Of a stretch of 64,000 nt of DNA, positions 34,976-43,453 are shown piece by piece; the stretch's first letter is position 1, and the number at the start of each line of letters is the position of its first letter. The notes under the pieces were generated by a model. The model saw only the letters and a program-made list of their open reading frames with translations. It searched no databases and was not told the DNA's origin. Both the position numbers and the translations under genes were made by a program. The DNA comes from Planctomycetota bacterium (GTDB taxonomy: Bacteria > Planctomycetota > Planctomycetia > Pirellulales > PALSA-1355): the NCBI GenBank assembly GCA_003389325.1, contig QQVE01000053.1, positions 62,001 to 126,000 of the forward strand, written 5' to 3'.

Positions 34976-36127
34976 CTAGACTCGCTCGATGATCGTGCAG
35001 GTGGCCATGCCGTGGCCGATGCACATGGTTTGCAGGCCGAGCGTGCCGCCGGTGGCTTCCAGCCCGGTGAGCATCTTGGAGAACAGGCCCGCGCCGGTGG
35101 CTCCCAGCGGATGGCCGTGGGCGATGGCCCCGCCCCAGGGGTTCACCTTTTCCATGTTGGGCTTGAGCTCCTTGGCCCAGGAGAGCACGACCGAGGCAAA
35201 GGCCTCGTTGATCTCGATCCAGTCGATGTCGTCGATCGAGAGCCCGGCCCGCTTGAGCGCCTTCTGCGTGGCGGGGATCACGCCGGCCAGTTGCAGCGTG
35301 GGATCGTCGCCCACGGCGACGCGCGCCAGGAACCTCGCTCGCGGCCGCAGGCCGTCGCTTTGGGCCACCTCGCGATCGGCGATCAGCACTGCCGCGGCGC
35401 CGTCGGAAATCTGGCTCGAGTTGGCCGCGGTCACGACGCCATTGCCGTCGGGGCGAAACACTGTGGGCAGCGAGGCCATCTTGGCCGGATCAATCTTGTC
35501 GCGCACGCCTTCGTCGCGGGCGACTTGAATCGTCTTGCCGTCGCCATCGAGACCCGCGGTGGGCAGGATCTCCTTGTTATATCCCTGGCGGGCTGCCTGG
35601 CTGGCCCGGCGATGGCTCTCCTTGGAAAACTCGTCGACGTCCTCGCGGGTGATGTTGTACTTGTCGGCCAACAGCTCGGCGCTTTCGCCCTGGTGCACGA
35701 GATTGAATTTGGCAAGGTCGGGGTTCAGCTTGTCGAGCGTGCCGACGTCGCTGAACATCGGTGCCCGGGTCATGTTTTCCACGCCGCAGCCGATGGTGTA
35801 GTACGCGTCGCCGGCGGCGATTTGCTGCGAGGCGAAGTGGATCGCCTGTTGGCTGGAGCCGCACATGCGGTTGAGCGACACGGCCGGCACCTCGACCGGA
35901 AAGCCCGCCAGCAGGGCCGCCAGGCGACCGATGTTGGCCCCCTGTTCGCCGGCCTGCGTGACGCAGCCGGTGACGACGTCTTCGATCTTGGACGAATCCA
36001 CGCCGGCTCGCTCGCACAATCCGGCTAGCGCCGTGGCCAGCAGCGAATCGGGCCGAACTTCGCGAAACACGCTTCCCTTGCGCCCGAAGGGGGTGCGTAG
36101 CACTTCGACGACAACTGGCTGTGGCAT
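34976..36127 (-). CDS. Acetyl-CoA acyltransferase (thiolase)
   Basis: A 383-residue thiolase that condenses two acyl-CoA or cleaves 3-ketoacyl-CoA. The nucleophile is Cys89 in NRMCGSSQQAIH. NEAFAS and GGAIAHGHPLGATGA carry the catalytic Asn/His loop, and the second Cys is Cys369 in TMCIGHGMA, where most thiolases have CxGGG (here His for a Gly). The length fits the family (380-400). ATG 36127 has GAGGA at good spacing. The direction of the reaction is not clear. Together with an acyl-CoA ligase and a CoA transferase upstream it suggests fatty- or organic-acid breakdown, but no acyl-CoA dehydrogenase or hydratase is in view. Confidence 0.92.
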   Translation of the reverse strand: MPQPVVVEVLRTPFGRKGSVFREVRPDSLLATALAGLCERAGVDSSKIEDVVTGCVTQAGEQGANIGRLAALLAGFPVEVPAVSLNRMCGSSQQAIHFASQQIAAGDAYYTIGCGVENMTRAPMFSDVGTLDKLNPDLAKFNLVHQGESAELLADKYNITREDVDEFSKESHRRASQAARQGYNKEILPTAGLDGDGKTIQVARDEGVRDKIDPAKMASLPTVFRPDGNGVVTAANSSQISDGAAAVLIADREVAQSDGLRPRARFLARVAVGDDPTLQLAGVIPATQKALKRAGLSIDDIDWIEINEAFASVVLSWAKELKPNMEKVNPWGGAIAHGHPLGATGAGLFSKMLTGLEATGGTLGLQTMCIGHGMATCTIIERV

Positions 36128-36211
36128 GATGGTTTCCTCGTAGGGTTTGGTGCCGGCCGCCGCACTGTCATTCGCCGGGGCGGCCGCTATCGGTATTCTA
36201 TGCGGCGCAGG

Positions 36212-37849
36212 CTAGGCCTGGGCCGTCTCCTGCCGGGTGTAGTAGTCGCCGTACTTGTCGCGCAGGGCCGTTTTGAGGAACTTGCCGGCCGAGGTGCGGG
36301 GAATCGCGTCGGCGAATTCCACGGCGTCGGGCAGCCACCACTTGGCAAACTGCGGCCGCAAAAAGTCGATCAACTCCTCGGACGACGCCTTCTTGCCTTT
36401 CTTGAGCACCACGATCGCCAGCGGCCGCTCGGCCCACTTGGGATGCTGCGCGCAGATGACCGCCGCCTCGGCCACGGCGGGGTGACCCATCAGCGCGTTT
36501 TCCAGCGCCACCGAACTGATCCATTCGCCGCCGCTCTTGATCACGTCCTTAGCCCGATCCTGCAAGTGCAGGCAGCCGAACTCGTCGATGGCCACGATGT
36601 CGCCGGTGCGGAACCAGCCGTCGTCGGTGAAGGACGTGGCCGCGTCGGGGCGATTGTAGTAGCCGCTGGCAATCCACGGACCGCGCACTTCGAGCTCGCC
36701 CATCGATTGCCCGTCCCAGGGGACGATGCCATTTTCGTTGCGGGCGCGAATTTCCACCATCGGACAGGGCCGGCCCTGCTTGGCCTGAAACGCGTACTGC
36801 TCTTTCTTGGGCTTGTCGAGCAGGCGGTGCGGCACCGTGCCCACGGTGCCCACGGGGCACAGCTCGGTCATGCCCCAGGAGTGCAGCATCAGCAAGCCGT
36901 GCCGCTCGGCGAAGCCTTCGATCATGCTCAGCGGCGCGGCCGATCCGCCGGTGACCACCGCGCGGAGGCTCGACAGATCGTACTTGCCGGCGTTCTCGTC
37001 CAGGATTTGCAGCATCCCCAGCCAGATGGTGGGCACGCCGCCGGTGACGGTCACCTTTTCGCTGGCCAGCAGGTCGAGCAGGTGCGGCGGATCGAGATGC
37101 GGTCCGGGGAACACTTGCTTGGCGCCGATCAGCATGCAGGTGAAGGGCATGCCCCAGGCGTTGGCGTGAAACATCGGCACGACGGCCATCACCGTGTCGC
37201 GCTCGCTCAAGCCCAGCGTGTCGGTCATGGCACTGGCCATCGAGTGCAGCACCACGGCGCGGTGCGTGGCCAGCACGCCCTTGGGCTTGCCCGTGGTGCC
37301 GGAGGTGTAGCACATCGTCGCCGCGGCGCGCTCGTCGATGTCGAGGTATTCGAAGTCGGCCTCATTGGCATCGGCCAGCAGCTCTTCGTAGTCGATGGTG
37401 CCCGGCGGTAGGGGCTTGTCGGTCGAGCGGACGACGATCACGTGCTCGATGCCCGAGCCGGCGCGGAATTTGTCGAACAGGTCCCACAGCACGTCGTCGA
37501 CGATGGCGATCTTGTCGCCGGCATGGCTGGCGATGTATTCCAGGTCCTTCTCGTGCAGCCGCAGGTTGAGCGTGTGCAGCACGCCGCCGGCACAGGGGAT
37601 GGCCATGTAGGCTTCCAAATGCTGCGAATGGTTCCAGCAGAACGTGGCCGCGCGGTCGCCCTCTTTAAGCCCGAGCTTCTGAAGCGCCACGGCCAGCCGC
37701 TTGGCGCGGGGGATCATGTCGCCGTAGGTGTAGCGGTCGATCGACTCGTCGGGCCGCCGGGAAACCAGCTCGCGATCGAAGTGCAACTGCTCGGCGCGCC
37801 GCAGCATCGCGGGAATGTTCAACTGGAAGTCCATGATCAAGCCATGCAT
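36212..37849 (-). CDS. Long/medium-chain acyl-CoA ligase (AMP-binding)
   Basis: A 545-residue adenylate-forming enzyme that activates a fatty or aryl acid to its CoA ester using ATP. Motifs: TMCYTSGTTGKPKGVLATH (P-loop, about residues 172-190), SWGMTELCPVG, GWFRTGDIV and the catalytic Lys in TSAGKFLKTAL near the C-terminus. The length matches AlkK-like medium-chain and long-chain ligases. ATG 37849 follows GAGGA by six bases; a second ATG at 37834 is possible. It lies 84 bases upstream of the thiolase on the same strand, so the product is probably used there. Confidence 0.93.
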   Translation of the reverse strand: MHGLIMDFQLNIPAMLRRAEQLHFDRELVSRRPDESIDRYTYGDMIPRAKRLAVALQKLGLKEGDRAATFCWNHSQHLEAYMAIPCAGGVLHTLNLRLHEKDLEYIASHAGDKIAIVDDVLWDLFDKFRAGSGIEHVIVVRSTDKPLPPGTIDYEELLADANEADFEYLDIDERAAATMCYTSGTTGKPKGVLATHRAVVLHSMASAMTDTLGLSERDTVMAVVPMFHANAWGMPFTCMLIGAKQVFPGPHLDPPHLLDLLASEKVTVTGGVPTIWLGMLQILDENAGKYDLSSLRAVVTGGSAAPLSMIEGFAERHGLLMLHSWGMTELCPVGTVGTVPHRLLDKPKKEQYAFQAKQGRPCPMVEIRARNENGIVPWDGQSMGELEVRGPWIASGYYNRPDAATSFTDDGWFRTGDIVAIDEFGCLHLQDRAKDVIKSGGEWISSVALENALMGHPAVAEAAVICAQHPKWAERPLAIVVLKKGKKASSEELIDFLRPQFAKWWLPDAVEFADAIPRTSAGKFLKTALRDKYGDYYTRQETAQA

Positions 37850-37977
37850 GGTCGTCCTCGCCTAGGGAGCGCGTGTGGATGAAGAATGGTGGCTGGCGCT
37901 GGAAGGGGTTCGCCAAGGGGATGCCAGCCGGGAATCGATTGTACCGCAGCCCGCGGGGCGAAAACACACCCGCGCCG

Positions 37978-38817
37978 CTACTCGACCGGCGGCTGCACCT
38001 CGGCAACCGGCAGCCGGTTTTCAACGGCCCACCGTTCCCACTCGCGGGCCGAGCGGTGGGCAAAGATGCGCTTCAGCTCGGCGTAGGTCCCCTCCTTGAG
38101 TTCCAGGAGCTGCCGCATCTTCTCCCAGAAATGGGGCTCGAGCGCCGCTACGGCCACCCAGCCTTCGCGAGCGGGGTAAAGGTTATACATTGGCAGCGAG
38201 CCGCCCAGCCGCCCGCCGGGAATGGTGATCTGGTACTTCAGCGGTATGGCAAAGAAGTCGACCGCCCCGGCGATGGGTACATAGCTCAATACGCCGTCGC
38301 CGGTGCGCGTGCGCTCGTGCAGCACGCCCATCACGTGGGTCACCGCCGTTTGCGCGCCGGCCATGTCGGCCAACAGCGTCGAGGGCATCGTGGGCGGACT
38401 GACCAGCCCGACGCTGGCTTGATAGGTCAGGTCGTGCCCGGTCACTTCCTGCTTGGGCGGTGCGTAGCCGACGATCGCCACCTGGCACAGCCGGGGATGC
38501 TCGGCGTGCAATCGTTCCCAGTCGAGTCCCAACCGCTCAAGCGAAGCCGGCAGCGTCGAGGTGAGCAGCACGTCGGCCTCGGCCAACAGTTCGCCCATCC
38601 GCGCGCGGTCGGCTTCCTGCTTGAGGTTCAGCTCGACCACTTGCTGGCCGGCGGTGAACTCCTCGTACAGCTCGGGGCAGTTGCGCTTGAGCGGATCGCC
38701 GCCGGGAGGCTCGACCTTCACCAGGCTCGCACCGAAGCCGTGGAGCTGCCAGGCGGCCGCGGGGCCCGGCATGTTGAACGCAGTGGAAACGACCTTGATT
38801 CCGGCAAGTGGTTGCAT
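37978..38817 (-). CDS. Short CaiB/BaiF-type CoA transferase (family III)
   Basis: A 279-residue family III CoA transferase, which moves CoA between acids. N-terminal LAGIKVVSTAFNMPGPAAAW and VKVEPPGGDPLKR are typical, and the catalytic Asp is Asp151 in LLADMAGAQT. Most members have 360-410 residues. Here about 100 residues of the C-terminal part are missing and the protein ends EVQPPVE. It may be a natural short form like the short AMACR-like group, or a gene that has lost its end. ATG 38817. It is the first gene of the acyl-CoA set, 128 bases before the ligase gene. Confidence 0.82.
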   Translation of the reverse strand: MQPLAGIKVVSTAFNMPGPAAAWQLHGFGASLVKVEPPGGDPLKRNCPELYEEFTAGQQVVELNLKQEADRARMGELLAEADVLLTSTLPASLERLGLDWERLHAEHPRLCQVAIVGYAPPKQEVTGHDLTYQASVGLVSPPTMPSTLLADMAGAQTAVTHVMGVLHERTRTGDGVLSYVPIAGAVDFFAIPLKYQITIPGGRLGGSLPMYNLYPAREGWVAVAALEPHFWEKMRQLLELKEGTYAELKRIFAHRSAREWERWAVENRLPVAEVQPPVE

Positions 38818-38981
38818 CGCAATATGGTAGTGGCTGATTAGCTCCAGGGGAACAAACCTGGTCGGCCCGCCAAGCACTTCGTCACCCCTTTGTGCCCCAA
38901 AACGAAAATAATCCCTATGGGTGGGTTGATAAGGCTTGAAAGAAGTGTGTCTGCGGCTAGGATACGGCAGTCCCATATGTG

Positions 38982-38997
38982 TACATGTTTACATGTA
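38982..38997. promoter_or_regulatory. Operator-like palindrome TACATGT-TT-ACATGTA
   Basis: A perfect 7-bp inverted repeat with a 2-base centre, AT-rich in a GC-rich genome, lies in the 202-base gap between the divergent CoA transferase and Yip1-like genes, 22 bases before the ATG of the latter. It has the form and size of a dimeric helix-turn-helix regulator site. The regulator is not known. It could control either gene. Confidence 0.4.
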
Positions 38998-39019
38998 TTC
39001 CGTCCTGCGAGGATGAGCC

Positions 39020-39757
39020 ATGTCGCAGCCCGAGCACTCCGCACACGAAGCATCGCCTCCGGCCTCGCCCAATCCGTATGACTCACCGCGGGCCGCCATC
39101 GAGCCGAGCCGGCCGGGGGTGGTTCCTGGCTACGAGCGACTGAATCCGTGGCGATCGATCTGGACGCAGCCGCGGGCCACGATTCGGCAGATTGTCGACA
39201 CCAATCCGACAAACATGGTCGTGCTGCTGGCGGCGATCGGAGGTATTTCGCAAGCGCTCGACCAGGCGGCTGCCCGTGGTCTGGGCGGCATGATCCCGAT
39301 GCCCGCCGTCCTGGGCGTCGCCCTGGTGTTCGGCCCGATCTTGGGGCTCATCAGTCTTTACGTGGGCGGTGCCGTGCTGTGGTTCAGCGGAAGGTTGCTG
39401 GGCGGTGCGGCCAACTACGAACACGTCCGCGCGGCGCTTGGCTGGTCGCAGGTTCCCCTGGCGTTCGGACTCGTGTTGTGGATCCCGAAGTTCTTGGCCC
39501 TCGGCCCCAAGCTATTTGACGGATACATCTTTGGGCTTGTGCCGGTCGAGCAGAACTTGCTCATCGCCACTGGTGTCGCAGAAGTGGTCCTGGGGATCTG
39601 GCAGTTGGTGATTCTTATCAACTGCCTGGCCGAGGTGCACCAGTTTTCCCGGTGGCGAGGCCTGGGAACCTTGCTGGCGGCCGGAGCTCTGATTGGCCTG
39701 GCCGTGTTCATTCCCGCTATGATCTTCTTCATGTCCGCCGGGGGTGGCGGATTGTAG
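39020..39757 (+). CDS. Yip1-domain-like membrane protein
   Basis: A 245-residue membrane protein. A proline-rich hydrophilic N-terminus (about 1-45) leads into NPWRSIWTQPRATIRQIVDT, typical of bacterial Yip1 proteins, followed by five helices (MVVLLAAIGGIS, VLGVALVFGPILGLISLYV, VPLAFGLVLWIP, LLIATGVAEVVLGIWQLVIL, LLAAGALIGLAVFIPAMIF). The function of bacterial Yip1 proteins is not established. ATG 39020 has GAGGATGAG upstream. The lactonase-like gene starts 26 bases after its stop, so they are in one unit. Confidence 0.8.
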   Translation: MSQPEHSAHEASPPASPNPYDSPRAAIEPSRPGVVPGYERLNPWRSIWTQPRATIRQIVDTNPTNMVVLLAAIGGISQALDQAAARGLGGMIPMPAVLGVALVFGPILGLISLYVGGAVLWFSGRLLGGAANYEHVRAALGWSQVPLAFGLVLWIPKFLALGPKLFDGYIFGLVPVEQNLLIATGVAEVVLGIWQLVILINCLAEVHQFSRWRGLGTLLAAGALIGLAVFIPAMIFFMSAGGGGL

Positions 39758-39783
39758 AAGTTCGCAGTCGGGAGGATTCACCA

Positions 39784-40728
39784 GTGTTTGACGTCGATCT
39801 ACCCGAGGGACTGGTGCCGCCGGGCACGAAGGCCCGCACGGCCGCGGGGGTTTGCTTTCTGGAAGGGCCGGCCTGGCACGAAAGCGGCGATCTGTACTTC
39901 AGCGACATCGCGGGAAACCGCATCCTGCGAATGGACCCCGAAGGCATTGTCTCGGTGTTTCGCGCCGACAGCGGCCGCACCAACGGCAACACCTTCGACG
40001 CCCAGGGGCGGCTGATCAGTTGCGAGGGGGCCGAGTTCGGGAAAGGCGGCCGCCGGCGGATGGTGCGCACCGATCTGGAGACCGGAGAAGTGCAGGTGCT
40101 CACCGATCGCTTCGAGGGCAAGCGCTACAATGCTCCCAACGACGCCTGCGTCGATCGGCGGGGCCGCATCTGGTTTACCGATCCTTACTACTGGATCGAT
40201 CGCGATAGCCTGGAAATGGGCCACGAGTCGGTCTACTGCATCGACGGCCGCGACGTGCGCCGCGTGGTGTCGCAACCCGACATCGGGCGGCCCAACGGCC
40301 TGGCCATCACGCCCGACGACAAGACCCTGTACGTGATCGACAGCCACCCGGTGGAAGGCGGCAATCGCAAGATCTGGGCCTTCGACGTCGCCGACGACGC
40401 GACGTTGTCGGGGCAGCGGCTGGTGTTCGACTTCGGACGCGGGCGCGGGGGCGACGGCATGCGGCTCGATCGCCAGGGCAACCTGTGGGTCGCCGCCGGC
40501 GTGCTCAAGTCGCGCAATCCGCACGAAACCACGGAGGTGAAAACCGGCGTGCACGTCATTTCGCCCGCGGGCAAGCTGCTGGGGCGGATTCCGATTTCCG
40601 AAGACGTGATCACGAATCTCACCTTTGCCGGGCCGGAGATGAAAACGCTGTACGTCACGGCCGGCAAGACACTGTTTCGCATCGAAACCAGCGTCAGCGG
40701 CTATTCGCTCTACCCCGCCATCGCGTAG
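39784..40728 (+). CDS. SMP-30/gluconolactonase-family protein
   Basis: A 314-residue six-bladed beta-propeller of the SMP-30/gluconolactonase/LRE family, a metal-dependent lactonase. Marks: CFLEGPAWHESGDLYFSDI (first metal Glu), NAPNDACVDRRGRIWFTDPY (Asn and Asp ligands) and GRPNGLAITPDDKTLYVID. No signal peptide, so it is cytoplasmic, unlike the second family member at 43454-44479. The start is GTG 39784 with GGAGG eight bases upstream. The likely reaction is hydrolysis of a sugar lactone to the aldonic acid. The substrate is unknown. It follows the Yip1-like gene and precedes the flavoprotein by 11 bases. Confidence 0.87.
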   Translation: MFDVDLPEGLVPPGTKARTAAGVCFLEGPAWHESGDLYFSDIAGNRILRMDPEGIVSVFRADSGRTNGNTFDAQGRLISCEGAEFGKGGRRRMVRTDLETGEVQVLTDRFEGKRYNAPNDACVDRRGRIWFTDPYYWIDRDSLEMGHESVYCIDGRDVRRVVSQPDIGRPNGLAITPDDKTLYVIDSHPVEGGNRKIWAFDVADDATLSGQRLVFDFGRGRGGDGMRLDRQGNLWVAAGVLKSRNPHETTEVKTGVHVISPAGKLLGRIPISEDVITNLTFAGPEMKTLYVTAGKTLFRIETSVSGYSLYPAIA

Positions 40729-40739
40729 ATCCGCCCTCG

Positions 40740-41996
40740 ATGGAAGCAGACTGGGACGTCGTGGTCGTGGGCGCGGGCGCCGCGGGCCTGGTGGCCGGCG
40801 GCACCGCGGCGATGCGGGGCCAGCGCACGCTGCTTTTGGAAAAGAACCGCAAGCCGGGCGTCAAGATCCTGATGTCCGGCGGCACCCGCTGCAACATCAC
40901 GCAGGCCACCGACAATCGCGGCATCGTCGAAGCTTACGGTCCGCCCGGACGTTTTCTGCATTCGGCGCTGGCGGCGTTGAGCGTGGCCGACACGATCGCG
41001 TTGTTTGAGTCCGAGGGCGTGCCGACCAAGACGGAATCGACCGGCAAGATCTTTCCGCAAAGCGACAAGGCCGCCGACGTGCTGGCTGCCTTGCTCCGGC
41101 GACTCGAGCGGAGCGGCTGCACGCTGGCACTGGAGGAGCCGCTGGCCGAAGTGGCCCGCCAGCGCGACGGCGTTCGACTCGTGACGCCGCGGCGCACGCT
41201 GCACGCGCGAAATCTGTTGATTACCACCGGCGGCCAATCGTATCCGGGCAGCGGCACGACCGGCGACGGATACCGCTTCGCCGCGCAGTTCGGGCACACG
41301 ATCGTCGAGCCGCGGCCGGCGCTCGTGCCGGTGACGACCGATGCCGCGTGGGTTCGCGAGTTGCGCGGCGTGACCGTGCCCGACGTGACCGTGCGCGTGT
41401 TAGAGCCGCGGGCCGAGGGAAAGCGCGGCAAACCGCGCGTGCTGGCCGAGCGGCGCGGCTCGCTGTTGTTTGCCCACTTTGGCCTCTCGGGTCCGGCGGC
41501 ACTCGACGTGAGCCGCGCGATCAGCGGGCATCCCCAGCCGCGGACGCTGGCGCTGGTGTTCGACTTCTTGCCCGAGCTTACGGTCGAGGCCCTCGAGAAC
41601 CTGCTGCGCGAGCAAGCTTCCGCGGCCGGCAAGCGCACGCTGGTGGGCCTGCTGGGCGAGCATCTGCCGCGGCGGCTGTGCGAGGCGCTGTTGGCCGAGT
41701 CGGGTCTCGATTCCCAACTCAAGCTGGCCGAAGTGGGTGCCAAGCGCCGCGGAGAAGTCGCGGCGGCAATCAAGTCGCAATCGGTCACTCCCAGCGGCAC
41801 GCGGGGGTTCGCCAAGGCCGAAGTCACGGCCGGCGGCGTGGCGCTTGGGGAAGTCGACTCCCGCACCATGCAGAGCAAGCTCGCCGAGCGTCTGTACCTG
41901 GCCGGCGAGGTGCTCGATCTCGATGGGCCGATCGGCGGATACAACTTTCAAGCGGCCTGGAGCACTGGGCACCTGGCGGGGCTGAGCGTCGAATAG
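40740..41996 (+). CDS. BaiN/HI0933-like FAD flavoprotein
   Basis: A 418-residue NAD(P)/FAD-dependent oxidoreductase of the HI0933 (YhiN/BaiN) family. The FAD motif WDVVVVGAGAAGLVAGGTAA starts at residue 5. Next to it is KILMSGGTRCNITQ, which is highly characteristic of this family, and the end GEVLDLDGPIGGYNFQAAW is its C-terminal signature. Some members are reported to reduce bile-acid intermediates, but for most the substrate is unknown. ATG 40740, 11 bases after the lactonase gene, so it is part of a three-gene unit. Confidence 0.92.
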   Translation: MEADWDVVVVGAGAAGLVAGGTAAMRGQRTLLLEKNRKPGVKILMSGGTRCNITQATDNRGIVEAYGPPGRFLHSALAALSVADTIALFESEGVPTKTESTGKIFPQSDKAADVLAALLRRLERSGCTLALEEPLAEVARQRDGVRLVTPRRTLHARNLLITTGGQSYPGSGTTGDGYRFAAQFGHTIVEPRPALVPVTTDAAWVRELRGVTVPDVTVRVLEPRAEGKRGKPRVLAERRGSLLFAHFGLSGPAALDVSRAISGHPQPRTLALVFDFLPELTVEALENLLREQASAAGKRTLVGLLGEHLPRRLCEALLAESGLDSQLKLAEVGAKRRGEVAAAIKSQSVTPSGTRGFAKAEVTAGGVALGEVDSRTMQSKLAERLYLAGEVLDLDGPIGGYNFQAAWSTGHLAGLSVE

Positions 41997-42166
41997 GCGG
42001 CGGGAGGACTGACTGCTTGCACCTGCGGGCCGTTCTCCGCAGTCCAATCTCGCCGCGAGCGCTGCGAAATACAGTCAGGCAACCATGCCTGCCACCGAGC
42101 GGCGGCATCTGGTAGGCTATTCCCTTTCCCGAGCCGCGCGCGAAGCGATCCCACGGACTCTTGACC

Positions 42167-42466
42167 ATGCGTGTCCATTCCGTCGATCACCCGGAACTGG
42201 CGCCGCTGGAGATGCCGGGCCGCTTCAAGCGCGACGTGGCGTACTTCATGACGCCGCCGGGCGAACACGGCGTGCCGCCGCTGCCCGAGGGCGAATACTG
42301 GGTGCGGCTCGAGGATGCCCGACAGTGGCTCGAGGACGGTGTGCTCGAGTTGGTGTCTCCGCTGGACAGCGAGAGCCGGGCCGAAGTGGAGATTAGCGAG
42401 GATCAAGAGAGGTGGCTCGAATGGATGGTGGCCCATAGTATTCAGCACGTGCGGCTCGAATCGTAG
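42167..42466 (+). CDS. Small protein of unknown function
   Basis: A 99-residue acidic protein with no signal peptide or helix pair. It has no family that I can name. EGEYWVRLEDARQWLEDGVL and DQERWLEWMVAHSIQHVRL look like amphipathic helices after a beta segment. ATG 42167 (a TTG two codons earlier is possible); no strong ribosome binding site. It lies 46 bases before the rhomboid gene on the same strand and has normal codon use for the region, so it is probably real and co-transcribed with the rhomboid protease. Confidence 0.55.
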   Translation: MRVHSVDHPELAPLEMPGRFKRDVAYFMTPPGEHGVPPLPEGEYWVRLEDARQWLEDGVLELVSPLDSESRAEVEISEDQERWLEWMVAHSIQHVRLES

Positions 42467-42512
42467 CTGTGCGCGCCCGACGCCAGGCCACCTTTCAACA
42501 GCAAAGCAACTC

Positions 42513-43367
42513 ATGCGGCAAGCCGGAACGATCACCACCAAGAGCGACGCGCAGCGGTTTGCCGACTACCTGCTGGCCCTGGGCATCACGTCCAAAGTCG
42601 AGTCCGAGGGCGACGAGTGGGCGATCTGGATTCACGACGAGAATCAGATCGAGCGCAGCAAGCAAGAGCTCGAACAGTTCCGGCACGATCCCGGCGATCC
42701 GCGCTACAAGCAGGCCGAGGCCGCGGCCCGCGCTGCCCGCCGCGCGGCGACCGAGAAAAAGCGGCAGGCCGAGCGCAACTTCGTCGACATGCGCAACCAG
42801 TGGGCCAGCCCCTGGCGGCGCCGGCCGGTAACGATGGTCATGATCGTGGCTTGCATCGCGCTGGCGCTCGGCGCCTTCGGCAGCTCGGCCGAGGCCGAGT
42901 TGATGTTCTCCATGCCCGACATCCAGGAAGGCGAAGTGTGGCGGCTGATCACGCCCGTCTTTCTGCACGGCGGCTTTATCCACCTCGCGTTCAACATGTA
43001 CATGCTCTACAACCTGGGCTCGCTGGTGGAGCGAAAGCTGGGTCCCTGGTGGTACGTGCTGCTCGTGCTGTTCGTGGCGTTGGTGTCGAACTACACCCAG
43101 TTCGCAGCGCGCGGGCCCTACTTCCTCGGCATGTCGGGGGTGGTCTACGGGCTGTTCGGCTATGCCTGGGTGCGAGGGCGGCTGGAGCCGCACTCGGGGC
43201 TCTACCTGCGGCCCGAGTTCGTGATGATGCTCTTGATCTGGTTCGTCTTGTGCGCGGTGGGCGTGATCGGCAACGTGGCCAATTGGGCCCACGGCGGCGG
43301 ACTGGTGGCCGGGGCGGCGCTGGGTTATCTGCCGCACCTTCTCCGCACGCTGCGGCAAAATACTTGA
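42513..43367 (+). CDS. Rhomboid-family intramembrane serine protease (GlpG-like)
   Basis: A 284-residue membrane protease that cuts transmembrane helices. A soluble N-terminal domain (about 1-60) with TTKSDAQRFADYLLALGI resembles the GlpG cytoplasmic domain. A charged helix follows (65-95, Ala/Arg/Lys-rich). The rhomboid core has HGGFIHLAFNMYMLYNLG (His157, Asn161), the catalytic Ser208 in GMSGVVYGLFGY and the catalytic His260 in ANWAHGGGLVAG. All catalytic residues are present. ATG 42513. The substrate is unknown. Confidence 0.92.
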   Translation: MRQAGTITTKSDAQRFADYLLALGITSKVESEGDEWAIWIHDENQIERSKQELEQFRHDPGDPRYKQAEAAARAARRAATEKKRQAERNFVDMRNQWASPWRRRPVTMVMIVACIALALGAFGSSAEAELMFSMPDIQEGEVWRLITPVFLHGGFIHLAFNMYMLYNLGSLVERKLGPWWYVLLVLFVALVSNYTQFAARGPYFLGMSGVVYGLFGYAWVRGRLEPHSGLYLRPEFVMMLLIWFVLCAVGVIGNVANWAHGGGLVAGAALGYLPHLLRTLRQNT

Positions 43368-43453
43368 CGCCCCCGGGCGCGTAGCGTAGGGTCTCGGCGG
43401 GCGAACGCTTCGCTCGGCTCGCTTCCCACCGCTCCCACCGGAGGCCTTCTGGA

